A DNA stretch of 64,000 nt from JAOADN01 sp049323795 (GCA_049323795.1 JBMOOH010000020.1:1-64000); one strand, 5' to 3'. Shown: positions 24,986 through 34,420, counted from the stretch's first letter. Notes: generated by a model not told the origin, from the letters alone. Made by a program: numbers and translations.

Positions 24986-25507
24986 ATGAGAAAGCTCATC
25001 CTTCTTGTCGTGCTTGGTCTCGTCGGCCTCGGTGGAGGTGTCGGCACGGGTGTCCTGCTCCGGCCGGCCGAAGACGTGGCCAATCCCTGCGGAAACGCCG
25101 ATACGGCAAGCGGGACGACGGCAGGGACTGAGACGGGCGGGGCAGACAAGGGCGGGCAAACCGGCGCGGAACCCGAAGGCGAGCCACGCGAATACGCCAA
25201 GATGAACAACCAGTTCGTCATTCCGGTCGTCGAGGACGGACAGGTCGCGGCGCTGGTCATCCTGTCGCTCAGTCTCGAGGTCACGGCGGGGTCGACCGAG
25301 TCCGTCTATGCGCTGGAGCCGAAGCTGCGCGACGGGTTTCTGGAGGTGCTCTTCGCCCATGCGAATGCCGGGGGGTTCGCGGGGACCTTCACGGAAACCG
25401 CGAACATGGATGCCTTGCGGGCCGCGCTGCTGGAGGTGGCGAAAAAGTCGCTCTCCGAGCGCGTTTCGGACGTTCTCATAACCGATATCGTGCGTCAGGA
25501 CACCTGA
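24986..25507 (+). CDS. FliL-like basal-body-associated protein (first of two)
   Basis: The 173-residue product has one N-terminal membrane segment (about 4-25), a Gly/Thr/Glu-rich periplasmic linker (about 30-65), and a FliL-type domain: NNQFVIPVVEDGQVAALVIL, SLSLEVTAG, KLRDGFLEVLFAHANAGGF and a closing LSERVSDVLITDIVRQD. FliL proteins form a ring around the stator. A second, clearer FliL is at 35551-36033. This one is last in the flgB operon, seven bases past flgH, so it may serve the rod/ring stage rather than the stator. Confidence 0.78.
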   Translation: MRKLILLVVLGLVGLGGGVGTGVLLRPAEDVANPCGNADTASGTTAGTETGGADKGGQTGAEPEGEPREYAKMNNQFVIPVVEDGQVAALVILSLSLEVTAGSTESVYALEPKLRDGFLEVLFAHANAGGFAGTFTETANMDALRAALLEVAKKSLSERVSDVLITDIVRQDT

Positions 25508-25926
25508 CGCACCTGCGGTCGCCCTGCGTCACGACGGGTGCTGCCGTGCGCGGGGCGGATTTTTCGCTCCGGGTCGGGCGAGGGGGCGGGGTTCGGCCCG
25601 ACCGGCGTCCGCACGCGCCTGGGACGCCTCGGCCGCTGCGCGACCCCGCCCGGGACGGCTTGGCGGCCTCGCGCCGCCATGCGGGCCCACCCCCGCCGTA
25701 CGGACTTTCGAGGTCGCGCCGCCGTACGCGGTCGGCCGTTCCGGGATGGCGGGGCGGGCAGGAAGCATGGCCGGCGACGGTGCGGGAAAGGGACGTGATC
25801 ACACTCCCGTCCGGTGTCCGCTCTCGCCGAAGCCCCGGGGTGGGGCACCCGGACCGACGGTGCGACAGGATCTTTGCGAAGCTGTGCCGCGGACGGGATT
25901 TGGCGCAAGGGACCGCGCACCGCTCC
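25508..25926. other. fliL-fliJ-like convergent intergenic region (419 bp)
   Basis: No gene is supported here. Both strands have open frames because the DNA is very GC-rich, but the translations are Arg/Pro/Gly-rich with no recognised family. I saw no clear terminator hairpin. It may be decayed sequence between two convergent flagellar operons. Confidence 0.5.
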
Positions 25927-26304
25927 TCATCCTGCGCGGCGTGACCGCTTGGCCGCGAATTCCAGTCTCGCTGCGACGGTCTCGATCGCGGCAAGTCTCC
26001 CTACGGCTCTCGCAGCCTCATCCCGGGCCTCCGACCATGCAGCCGATGCCAACGCCGAGCGTTGCGCCGTATTGGTGTGCAAGCCGGCAAGCAGTGCTTC
26101 ATGGCGCTCGGCGGCCGAACGAAGCACCGGATCCAGGGCGTCCGCGGCGATGACCGCGTTGGCGCGGCGCCGGGAATCGAGTTCCGCCGCACGCGTCAGG
26201 GCCTCGGCGCGCTGCCGTGCGGCGTCCCGAACCCTGGCGAGTGCGGCATCGCGGAGAACTTCGGCCACCCGGTGCAGGGGGCCAAGGTCACGACGGCCTA
26301 CCAT
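25927..26304 (-). CDS. FliJ-like coiled-coil protein
   Basis: The 125-residue product is helical and charged along its length, with LGPLHRVAEVLRDAALARVR and AAERHEALLAGLHTNTAQR. Size and character suit FliJ, the coiled-coil export protein that links FliI to FlhA. It is the last gene of the ten-gene minus-strand operon and overlaps the flhB stop (ATGGTAG). Sequence conservation of FliJ is too low for certainty; being next to flhB instead of fliI is odd. Name inferred. Confidence 0.6.
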   Translation of the reverse strand: MVGRRDLGPLHRVAEVLRDAALARVRDAARQRAEALTRAAELDSRRRANAVIAADALDPVLRSAAERHEALLAGLHTNTAQRSALASAAWSEARDEAARAVGRLAAIETVAARLEFAAKRSRRAG

Positions 26305-27380
26305 CCGCGCGCCCGGGCGCGCCGGCGCATCTCTTCGGCAAAACGGATGGCCGCCGCGACGGCCCGGTAGTGCTCGGGTCTTATTTCCTCGCCCACGTCC
26401 ACGCTCGCATAGAGTGCGCGTGCAGTCGGCGGGTCCGACCGCACCGGCACGCCGGCCACCGCCGCGACCTCGCGGATGCGTGCCGCCATTGCGTCGGCAC
26501 CCTTCGAGACGCAGACCGGTGCGCGACGCGAGGCCCTGTTCCACCTGAGCGCGACGGCGAAGTGCGTCGGGTTCACGATGACGACGTCGGCTTTCGGAAC
26601 ATCGGCCAGTGTGCGCGCCAGCGCGATCTCTCCTGCCCGCCGTCGCCGCTGCATGCGGATGTGCGGGTCGCCTTCCGATTCCCGGAGTTCCTCCATGAGC
26701 TCCTGCCGCGACATCCTGTTGCGGCGCAGGCGGAGCTGCCGCTGGAGCAGGTACTCGGCCGTACCCGCAACGGCACTGATCACGCAGAGGATCACGAGAA
26801 GCTCGGCGGTGATGCGCGCCATCGCGACCGTTGCCGGACCCGGATCGAGGCGTTGCAGGGCGATAAGCTCCTCGATCCTTGCCAGAAGGAAGGCCGACGT
26901 GATGATCGCTACTGCCACCAGCTTCAGGCTGCTCTTGGCGAAGTCGGCCAGCCCCTCGACCCCGAACCGGTGCCGTGCGGCGGCGAAAGGATCGATCTTC
27001 GAGAGGCGCGGCGCTATGCGTTCCGGAGCGACCACGATCGCCTTCTGCGCCGCGAGCACGAGAATGGCTGCAGCCGCGGGAACGATTACGACGGGAAGAA
27101 AAGGCCAGATCGCGGCGGCAACGAGGCCTGAAAGGACCGGGCGGTCCGCGAAGAAGATCTGTGCTGCCAGGCGGTCGGCGTTGCCGAGCATCCCCGCGGC
27201 GACCGATCCGGCCGCGGCGAGGATCGAACTGCCGAACCCTGCCGCGATTGCAAGAAAGGCGCCATAGGTCCCGGCGGCTGTCAGTTCGGCCGCCTGCACC
27301 ACATCGCCGCGACGGCGGGCATCGTCGAGCTTCTTCTGGGACGGCTCGTGTTCGCGGGAGGCGTCGCTCGCGTCGCTCAC
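26298..27380 (-). CDS. flhB: Flagellar export protein FlhB
   Basis: FlhB is the export-gate protein whose self-cleavage switches substrate specificity from rod/hook to filament. The 360-residue protein has the N-terminal PSQKKLDDARRRGDVVQAAE region, four membrane segments between about 35 and 215, and a cytoplasmic domain with the cleavage motif NPTH at 270-273 (VIVNPTHFAVALRW). It overlaps fliR by 4 bp and the fliJ-like gene downstream. Confidence 0.96.
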   Translation of the reverse strand: MSDASDASREHEPSQKKLDDARRRGDVVQAAELTAAGTYGAFLAIAAGFGSSILAAAGSVAAGMLGNADRLAAQIFFADRPVLSGLVAAAIWPFLPVVIVPAAAAILVLAAQKAIVVAPERIAPRLSKIDPFAAARHRFGVEGLADFAKSSLKLVAVAIITSAFLLARIEELIALQRLDPGPATVAMARITAELLVILCVISAVAGTAEYLLQRQLRLRRNRMSRQELMEELRESEGDPHIRMQRRRRAGEIALARTLADVPKADVVIVNPTHFAVALRWNRASRRAPVCVSKGADAMAARIREVAAVAGVPVRSDPPTARALYASVDVGEEIRPEHYRAVAAAIRFAEEMRRRARARGW

Positions 27381-28153
27381 GGGCGTTCTCCGAGAGGATC
27401 CTCGAGAACCGGCTGGACTGCCACGATCCAGTGGGCCAGCCCGGCCGGAACTGCGACCGACATGAGCGCGAGCGCAGCGAGCGACAGAGCGGGCGCGCCG
27501 ACGAGCGACACCATGAGTTGCGGCATCGCGCGGTTGATTGCGCCCAGCGCGAGGTTGTAGGCAAGCGAGGCGGCGAGGAATGGTGCGGCAAGGGAGAAGG
27601 CCACGGACATCGTCCCGCCTGCCTGGCCCAGAACCCAGTCGAGGAGACGTGACGCCTCCGGCAGGGAACCCGGCGCGATCACGTCGTAGGACCGGATGAA
27701 GGCCACGGACACCTGGACATGCAGGCCGGAGAGCGTCGCGAGAGCAAGTCCCGACACGACCATCAGTTGAGACGCTGCCGGAAGCGCCTCCGACCCTCCT
27801 GAAGGGAAAACCTGGGAAAGCGAGGTGGCCTGGGCGATCATCACGCCGGCCATCGAAAGTGCCGTCACGGTCAGACGGAAAGCCAGACCGATGGCAAGGC
27901 CTGTGCCCGTTTCCGACAGGATCAGCAGGAGAAGCCCCTGGAGCGAATCCGGCAGTGCGAGAGCGGGTGATGCCGCCGGCATGACGACAAGGGTGAACGC
28001 CACGGCGAGGCCGAGCCTCACCCGGCCTGGCACGGTAGCTTCGCCGAAAGCAGGCAGCAGCGTCATCGCGGCCCCGATGCGGAGGAAGACGGCGAAGCCG
28101 GCGAAGAGCAGTGCATTTGCCTGCATCGCCAGATCGGCCGGGGAAGCGCTCAT
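27377..28153 (-). CDS. fliR: Flagellar export gate protein FliR
   Basis: FliR is a membrane part of the FliPQR gate. The 258-residue product starts MSASPADLAMQANALLFAGF, has several hydrophobic helices and the family signature RVRLGLAVAFTLVVMPA and MAGVMIAQATSLSQVF. The start ATG 28153 overlaps the flhA stop (ATGA); its end overlaps flhB. The fliR-flhB-flhA clustering is classical. Confidence 0.95.
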   Translation of the reverse strand: MSASPADLAMQANALLFAGFAVFLRIGAAMTLLPAFGEATVPGRVRLGLAVAFTLVVMPAASPALALPDSLQGLLLLILSETGTGLAIGLAFRLTVTALSMAGVMIAQATSLSQVFPSGGSEALPAASQLMVVSGLALATLSGLHVQVSVAFIRSYDVIAPGSLPEASRLLDWVLGQAGGTMSVAFSLAAPFLAASLAYNLALGAINRAMPQLMVSLVGAPALSLAALALMSVAVPAGLAHWIVAVQPVLEDPLGERP

Positions 28154-30237
28154 GCCGTTACAAGGCCCACGATGGCAGGCCGGGCATCGAGTCCGATCTC
28201 GTCGAACGACAGTACCGGGGCGGCGATGCCCTTCGCGGCGAGGACCGTCCGAAGAAAGCGCCGGCGGCGGGTTGCAGTGATCACTGCGGGGAAGATTCCC
28301 TTTTCGGATGCCCGGGCCACCTTTTCGCCGATTCCGCCCGCAAGGCGGTTGAACAGCTCGGGCGGCAGCGCGACATCGATCTGGCCCTTGTCGCCCTCTA
28401 CCTGATGCGCGCCGAAGGTCTCTTCCCATTCCGGTGCAAGCTGCACGAGCGGCAGAGTGCCGTCCTCGCGCCTTATCTCGGCGACGAGCTGGAACCCGAG
28501 CCGCCGCCGGACATGCTCGCAGATCGCCTCCGCCCCCCCCATGCCCCGACCCTCCGCGATCGCCTCGAGTATGAGAGGCAGATTGCGGATCGACACGCGC
28601 TCTTCGAGGAGAAGGCGAAGCACGGACAAGAGCACATCGACGGGCACCCGCTCGGGGATGAGTTCGTCGAGGAGCCGACGGTTCGCCTCGGCGCGGACCG
28701 GGTCCGACACGGTCCCCAGTTCGGCGAGGAGGCGCCGCAGGCCGCGCAGGGAGAGAAGGCGCGACAGGTTCCGGCGGACGACCTCCAGAAGATGCGTGGC
28801 CAGAACCTCGGCGGGCCCGACGACGGTCGCGCCCGCCAGCGAGGCGCCATCCTGGTCGGAGGGGGCGATCCAGCGCGCCGGTGCGCCATAGACGGGCTCC
28901 CGGACTTCCTGGCCCGGCGGGATGCCTGTCTGGCCAGCGGTCAGCAGGGCGAGCACGCGGTCAGGCTGTACCCGGTCCCGCGCCTGTTCCGCGCCGAGGA
29001 TGCGGATGCGGTAGCTTCCCGGCGGCAGCAGGGCATCGTCCGTGAGCCGGATTTCGGGCAGGATCAGGCCGAACGTCTCGGCGATGTGCGACCGCATGTT
29101 GCCGATCCGCGCATCGAGCCCGGTGGCCGGGTCGAGAACCATGCCGATCAGGTCGGGCGCGAACTCGACGTGGATGTCGTCGAGATCGATCAGATCCCCG
29201 ATCGGCTTGCGGGACGGCTTGGCCGCCGTGGCGTCCGAAGGTGGCCCGGCGGCCGCTTCAGACTGCTCCTTCGCCCGCTGCGCCAGGTAGGCTGCGGCCC
29301 CGAGCAGGGCCGCCCCAAGGACGAAGGGCAGGAACGGAAGGCCAGGCACGAACGAAAACAGCGCCATCAGGACTGCGACCGTCGCCAGTGCGGCGGGATA
29401 GCGCCCGAACTGGCGGAAGATCTCGATGTCGGCCGCGCCGCGCGCGCTGCCGCGCGACAGAAGCAGCGCAGCCGCTATCGAGATGATCACGGCAGGGATC
29501 TGGCTGACCAGGCCGTCGCCCACGGTCAGGATCGCATAGGTCTCCAGCGCCCGGGCGAAATCCATCCCGTGCACGATCGTTCCCATGGCGAGGCCGACGA
29601 AGAGGTTGAGCGCGGTGATCAGGAGGCCGGCCACGGCGTCGCCCTTGACGAACTTCGATGCCCCGTCGAGAGAGCCGAAGAACGTTGTCTCGGCCTGTTC
29701 CCGTTCCCGCCGGCGCCGCGCCTCGGCGTGATCGATCGCGCCCGCGTTCATGTCGGCGTCGATCGCGAGCTGCTTGCCGGGCATTCCGTCAAGCGCGAAG
29801 CGGGCGCTCACCTCGGCCATGCGGCCGGCGCCCTTGGTGATGACGACGAAGTTGACGATCATGATGACCACGAAGATCACCAGCCCGATGACGACGGACC
29901 CCGACATGATGAACATCGCGAAGCCCTCGATGACCGAGCCCGCCGCCGCCGTGCCGGTCTGGCCCTCGGAAATGATGAGCTTTGTCGACGAGATGTTGAG
30001 CGCGAGCCGCAGCATCAGGGATGCAAGAAGAACCGTCGGGAAGGCCGAGAAGTCGAGAGGCCGTTCGACGAAGAGCGTGATCGTGAAGATCAGGATGGCA
30101 ATCGCGAACGATGCGGCGAGACCGATATCGAGGACCCATGACGGCACCGGAAGGATCATCATGGCGATGACGGCCATGAGGGCCAGCGCCAGCAGTACCG
30201 TCGGCTGGAATACCGCGCGGAGGGTGAGGTTCTGCAT
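28150..30237 (-). CDS. flhA: Flagellar export gate protein FlhA
   Basis: FlhA forms the nonameric export-gate ring. The 695-residue protein starts MQNLTLRAVFQPTVLLALAL and has about eight membrane segments up to residue 310. The conserved FHIPEP-family loop reads VITKGAGRMAEVSARFALDG, then MPGKQLAIDADMNAGAID. The large cytoplasmic domain carries IHVEFAPDLIGMVLDPATGL and the C-terminal docking region. The start ATG 30237 overlaps the transglycosylase stop in TGATG. Confidence 0.97.
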   Translation of the reverse strand: MQNLTLRAVFQPTVLLALALMAVIAMMILPVPSWVLDIGLAASFAIAILIFTITLFVERPLDFSAFPTVLLASLMLRLALNISSTKLIISEGQTGTAAAGSVIEGFAMFIMSGSVVIGLVIFVVIMIVNFVVITKGAGRMAEVSARFALDGMPGKQLAIDADMNAGAIDHAEARRRREREQAETTFFGSLDGASKFVKGDAVAGLLITALNLFVGLAMGTIVHGMDFARALETYAILTVGDGLVSQIPAVIISIAAALLLSRGSARGAADIEIFRQFGRYPAALATVAVLMALFSFVPGLPFLPFVLGAALLGAAAYLAQRAKEQSEAAAGPPSDATAAKPSRKPIGDLIDLDDIHVEFAPDLIGMVLDPATGLDARIGNMRSHIAETFGLILPEIRLTDDALLPPGSYRIRILGAEQARDRVQPDRVLALLTAGQTGIPPGQEVREPVYGAPARWIAPSDQDGASLAGATVVGPAEVLATHLLEVVRRNLSRLLSLRGLRRLLAELGTVSDPVRAEANRRLLDELIPERVPVDVLLSVLRLLLEERVSIRNLPLILEAIAEGRGMGGAEAICEHVRRRLGFQLVAEIRREDGTLPLVQLAPEWEETFGAHQVEGDKGQIDVALPPELFNRLAGGIGEKVARASEKGIFPAVITATRRRRFLRTVLAAKGIAAPVLSFDEIGLDARPAIVGLVTA

Positions 30238-31091
30238 CAGGGATCGATCTCGAGGATGACCTGCGCGGTCGGACCGGACAGAGGAACCAGCGATCCCATG
30301 CCGGAAACGGAAGGCACACCGGCCTGCAGCAGCGGATAGCGGTTTGCCCTCGGCGCGGCCGCCCATCGCCCAGAGCCGCTGTTTGCGCCGTCCACGGTGC
30401 CGTTCATGGCGAGGACGATGTCGGGTATCTCGGGTATTCCGCTCGGGTCGCCGGTTTCGGTTGCGAAGCCGGCGGTCCGGCCCGTCGCGGTGGGGAAGGT
30501 GCCGGGGGCAGCGCCCGAAATGCCGGCATAGATCCGGTCGAACCGGTCGCGGTATCGGTTGGCGAACTGCGGGGTCCGGGAATGATAGGCCCCTGCGGCA
30601 GCGCTCCAGGATCCGAGTTCGGCACGGAGGCTGCGGAGGAGCCGTGCGGCGTAGCGCGCGTTCGCGGTTGGCTCGAACATCTGCGAGATGGACGCGAAGT
30701 TGGCCCCATGCCACTTGTAGTTGATCTGAAAGCAGCCCACGTCGAAGCTGCGCGCGCCGCGCCGGAACTCGCCGTTGACATAGCCGAGCGCTTCGCCCGG
30801 GGTGTCGAACCACGCCCCCCTGCCCTCCATGTTGACGGTCCAGGGCCAGGGACGGAACGCACCTCCCCGCTTGCGGCCGGTTTCGGTCAGCGAGACTGCG
30901 CTGAGCACAGCGAGCGGGACACCGGTTTCCGACGAAGCGAGCGCGGCCGCATCCTCGCAGAGCGAGGAAGCGTCCGATGCGGCCGGAAGACCGGTGGGCA
31001 CCGCCGCCGCGAGGATGGCGATGACGGCGGCGGCGCGGCCCCGGCAGGGCCCCAAGCCGAACCTTCTCGTCACGCGGACGATCTTCGCCAT
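30237..31091 (-). CDS. Flagellar-cluster lytic transglycosylase (SLT domain)
   Basis: This enzyme is expected to cut peptidoglycan strands so that the rod can pass. The 284-residue protein has an N-terminal hydrophobic segment (about 20-38) that should direct export. The SLT fold shows the catalytic glutamate E70 in SLTETGRKR, then DVGCFQINYKWHGANF (about 117-132) and SWSAAAGAYHSRTP. The C-terminal 90 residues are variable. Because FlgJ here lacks its muramidase half, this is the probable functional partner, like SltF of Rhodobacter sphaeroides (inferred by context). Confidence 0.87.
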   Translation of the reverse strand: MAKIVRVTRRFGLGPCRGRAAAVIAILAAAVPTGLPAASDASSLCEDAAALASSETGVPLAVLSAVSLTETGRKRGGAFRPWPWTVNMEGRGAWFDTPGEALGYVNGEFRRGARSFDVGCFQINYKWHGANFASISQMFEPTANARYAARLLRSLRAELGSWSAAAGAYHSRTPQFANRYRDRFDRIYAGISGAAPGTFPTATGRTAGFATETGDPSGIPEIPDIVLAMNGTVDGANSGSGRWAAAPRANRYPLLQAGVPSVSGMGSLVPLSGPTAQVILEIDP

Positions 31092-31217
31092 TCCGGCCCT
31101 CCTGGCGGTTCTCCAGCCGGGGGCGAGGCTAGGCCGGGGTGCGTTTAGATTCGGTAATCGCCTGACATGGCCGGCCTGCCCCGGGTGGCGGGGCGGGATG
31201 CCGCATCCTTCGGCCGG

Positions 31218-33554
31218 TCATGGCGGGGCGGGCCCGATGAGCTTTGCGACCTCGCCGCGAAGCGCCTTGCTTTCATCGAGGAGCGCGCGGCCCTTCGCCA
31301 ACGGCCCCTCCTCGGGCGGCCGCGTCTGGGGTGCGGCGTCGGAAACGGGCGGTTCCGCGGCGGCGGCCGGAGCCCCGGAAAACCGGACCATGGCTGCTGC
31401 GCGGTCGGCCAGATCGGCAGCCTGAGGACCATCCAGCCCGGCGACGGAAGCCAGCGCGGTCTCGGGCCTGAGGTCGCGCAACGCTGCCTCCGCAAGGGCG
31501 AGCCGGCCTGCCCTGGACGTCCTGCCATCCGGGCCGAGCAGCCGGGCCACCTCGTCCGAGAAGCCGAGGCCGGCAAGACGTTCCGCCAGTTTCAGACGCA
31601 GGTCGAGCGGCGGGGGGGATTGCATCAGTTCCGCACGGCGATCGAAGAGCACGGACAGAAAGGCTCTGTCGTCGGCGGATTCGGCGAGCATTGCGAGAAG
31701 CTCGTTGAGCGAATTGGCCGTTTCGCCGTCCGGCGAGTCCGCGCGATGGAGGTCGAGTGCCGCGAAGGCTCCCGCAAAGTCGCCCCTCGCGGCGATTGCG
31801 GCCGCGTGGGCCGCGGCAAGGCGGAGGCCCTGCTGACTGCCCCGCAACTCGAACGCCAGCGCGCCCGCGGTGTCCACGAGGGCCGGATCCACCGGCAGGC
31901 CCGACTCGAGGCGCGTCCGGATCGCGAGGACGACGGCTTCGGGGGCACTCGGTTCGTTCGCCGCAATCGCCTTGCCGAGTTCCTCCAGAGCCGGTGCGAC
32001 CTTGCGGGCCTCGAGCGACAGACGGGCCGAAAGCAGATCGACGTCGGCTCCCAGCGGGTCCGGCAGGCGCCGCATCGCCTCAAGCACCGAGCGCGCAGCA
32101 TCGAGTTGCCCCCGCCGGATGAACCTGTCGGCGAGGCGCGGGCCGACGAGACGCCGGAGTTCGGGACGCAGGGCAGAGAATGTGCGCAGCGCCGCCTCGT
32201 CGTTTCCCTTGGCCGTATCCACGGGCTGGGCGAGCATCGACCACATGGCCACCTTGCCGCCGCACCCTGCAAGGGTGGAGAGCGAAGGGTCCGCCGGAAT
32301 CCGGTCCTCGATGACCGTCGCAAGCGCCCGGACGAAGCGCGACTCGTCATCGGGAATGGCGAAGGCGTCGAGAGCGGCAATCGCCTCTTCGCCGAACCCG
32401 AATGCCACGTAGAGCCTTGCCAGTGCCACCACTGCCTCACGGTTCGGCCGGTCGAACTCGCCCACGAGGCCGGCACGGGCCTTGCCGATCTGGTCGGCCG
32501 GGGGATCGGCACTGACCCACTGTTCGACATCGAAGTCCGCGTCCGGCGGACAGATCCGCCCATCGGGGGTGGTCGGTTCCCGGCTTCGGACGGACAGCGT
32601 ATCCCTGTCGATGCTGGTATCGGCCCGCAGCCCGATGCGATCGACGCCGGATGGTCCGCCCGGCGCTTCCGCCCCCTGGCCCGGTCCGATCCCGGCGCCC
32701 TTCTGGTCCGAGGGAGCCGCCGCGGTCCGGTCCGGCGGCACGTGAGGCCCGCGGGCAGCTTGCGGCCGGGGCGGGATGTCAGGCCGGGCGGCGCCTTCAG
32801 AGGCAGATCCGATCCCTTCACCCTCTCGGCGCCTGCCGCCCGGACCGGCCGCCTCTGCGGGCCTGAGCGCGGGGGCCGGATCGACGAGACCCTGCGAGGC
32901 GGCCCGCGCCAGTTCACGCAGCAGGTCGGCTTCGGCAACCCCGATGGGTTCGCCGCCTGCATCCGACGGACGGGGCGAGGCGGTAGCGGGCCGCGGGTCG
33001 GCTGCAAGAGACGGTCGCGCTTCGGTGCCGCCGGTGTCGTCCGCGGTCGCGTTCCGCTCTGTCGAGAGCGCCCAGTAGGTGTCTGTCCAGGGGTCCGGCT
33101 GCACCTCGGGGGGGCCGCCGAAGACTGGCAGCGGCTGGGCCTCGGCCGCTGCGGTCTGCGAATCGAGGGGCAGTTCGAAGGGCGAGCCGGCCGGTGCCAG
33201 CCCGTCCGCAACGTCGATCACCAGCGCTCCTCTCGTCTCGAAGGCGGTCGCATAGCACTCACAGGCGAGGCGGATGGACAGCGAGGAGGGAACCTTGCCC
33301 GGTTCCAGTCCGGCGATTCTCCGCCGGGGTATCAGATCGAACACGCGCCGGGTGTCGAATGCCAGCCCCTCCCGGTCCAGGCGGAGTTCGTAGCCATCCG
33401 GTGTCCGACCGACCCGCCAGCCGGTGCCCGCCGGCGGTTCGAGCACGAGTCGCGAAAAGGTCGGATGCTCGCCCGATCGCACGGCGAGCGTCTGGGCCTC
33501 GGCGGTCCCAGCCCCTGCCGCAAGGAGGAGAAGAGCGGTTGCGAGCCGGATCAT
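31218..33554 (-). CDS. Large exported protein of the flagellar cluster, unknown function
   Basis: The 778-residue product has a clear signal peptide ending near AEAQT (residue 21). Residues 25 to 115 form a beta-rich segment (FSRLVLEPPAGTGWRVGRT, GALVIDVADGL) that resembles an AMIN-like domain. Residues 120 to 330 are Pro/Ala/Asp-rich and look disordered. Residues 330 to 778 are helical, with TPR-like pairs such as VALARLYVAFGFGEEAIAAL and ALEELGKAIAANEPSAPEAV. It is coupled to motA by an ATGA overlap. A periplasmic scaffold for the stator or wall is plausible; the function is not known to me. Confidence 0.8.
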   Translation of the reverse strand: MIRLATALLLLAAGAGTAEAQTLAVRSGEHPTFSRLVLEPPAGTGWRVGRTPDGYELRLDREGLAFDTRRVFDLIPRRRIAGLEPGKVPSSLSIRLACECYATAFETRGALVIDVADGLAPAGSPFELPLDSQTAAAEAQPLPVFGGPPEVQPDPWTDTYWALSTERNATADDTGGTEARPSLAADPRPATASPRPSDAGGEPIGVAEADLLRELARAASQGLVDPAPALRPAEAAGPGGRRREGEGIGSASEGAARPDIPPRPQAARGPHVPPDRTAAAPSDQKGAGIGPGQGAEAPGGPSGVDRIGLRADTSIDRDTLSVRSREPTTPDGRICPPDADFDVEQWVSADPPADQIGKARAGLVGEFDRPNREAVVALARLYVAFGFGEEAIAALDAFAIPDDESRFVRALATVIEDRIPADPSLSTLAGCGGKVAMWSMLAQPVDTAKGNDEAALRTFSALRPELRRLVGPRLADRFIRRGQLDAARSVLEAMRRLPDPLGADVDLLSARLSLEARKVAPALEELGKAIAANEPSAPEAVVLAIRTRLESGLPVDPALVDTAGALAFELRGSQQGLRLAAAHAAAIAARGDFAGAFAALDLHRADSPDGETANSLNELLAMLAESADDRAFLSVLFDRRAELMQSPPPLDLRLKLAERLAGLGFSDEVARLLGPDGRTSRAGRLALAEAALRDLRPETALASVAGLDGPQAADLADRAAAMVRFSGAPAAAAEPPVSDAAPQTRPPEEGPLAKGRALLDESKALRGEVAKLIGPAPP

Positions 33555-34420
33555 GCCGCTTCCGACTTCACGGATTTCAAGGCCTCTTCGACCTCCGAAA
33601 AGCTCGGTCGGAAATGGTGCGGCGTGCTCTGTCGCCCGACCTCGATGCAGATGTTGGTGGCATGATTGTGGAGGTTTGCCACCAGCACCTCGCGGATGAG
33701 CCGGTAGAAGTGGCTGTCCTCGTCGATCGCCGTCTTCAGGCGGGCTGCGAAGGGACCGATCAGCCCATAGGCGAGAAACACCCCGAGAAACGTTCCGACG
33801 AGTGCACCGCCGATCATTTTGCCGAGGATTTCCGGCGGCTGATCGATGGAGCCCATCGTCTTGATGACCCCGAGGACGGCCGCGACGATACCGAGCGCCG
33901 GCAGACCGTCGGCGATCGCCTGAAGTGCATGGCTCGAATGCTGGGCGTGCTCGAGATTCGCGTCGATCTGCTTGTCGAGCACCTCCTCGACCTGGTGCGG
34001 ATCATCGAAGTTCATCGACGCCGAGCGAAGCGTGTCGCAGATGAGTTCGATCGCCGTGTGGTCGGCAAGGATCCTCGGGTACTTGCCGAAGACCGAAGAC
34101 GCCTCCGGTGCCTCGATGTGTTCTTCGATCGCAACCGGGTTCTGCCGCGCAATGCGGATCAGTTCGAAGAGAAGGCAGAGAAGGTCCCGGTAGTCCCCGG
34201 GGCTCCATCGCGGGCCCTTGAAGACGAGCTTCATGTCCTTGAGGGTCTGCTTCAGTACGTGCTTGTCGCTCGAGATGATGAAGGCACCGGCGGCGGCGCC
34301 CGCGATGATGATCATCTCGAAGGGAAGTGACTTGAGGATGATCCCCATCTTGCCTCCCGCGGCAAGATAGCCGCCGAAGACCATGGCGAAGAGCACACCG
34401 ATGCCGATGAATACGATCAC
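33551..34420 (-). CDS. motA: Flagellar motor stator protein MotA
   Basis: MotA and MotB form the proton-driven stator. The 289-residue protein has four membrane helices, two near the N-terminus (VIVFIGIGVLFAMVFGGYLA, PFEMIIIAGAAAGAFIIS) and two near the C-terminus (ALGIVAAVLGVIKTM, GALVGTFLGVFLAYGLIGP), with a cytoplasmic loop between. The conserved prolines in GLPALGIV and GLIGPFA are present. I chose GTG 34420, which has AGGAG 11 bases upstream, over an ATG 13 codons earlier. motB lies 7 kb away. Confidence 0.95.
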   Translation of the reverse strand: MIVFIGIGVLFAMVFGGYLAAGGKMGIILKSLPFEMIIIAGAAAGAFIISSDKHVLKQTLKDMKLVFKGPRWSPGDYRDLLCLLFELIRIARQNPVAIEEHIEAPEASSVFGKYPRILADHTAIELICDTLRSASMNFDDPHQVEEVLDKQIDANLEHAQHSSHALQAIADGLPALGIVAAVLGVIKTMGSIDQPPEILGKMIGGALVGTFLGVFLAYGLIGPFAARLKTAIDEDSHFYRLIREVLVANLHNHATNICIEVGRQSTPHHFRPSFSEVEEALKSVKSEAA

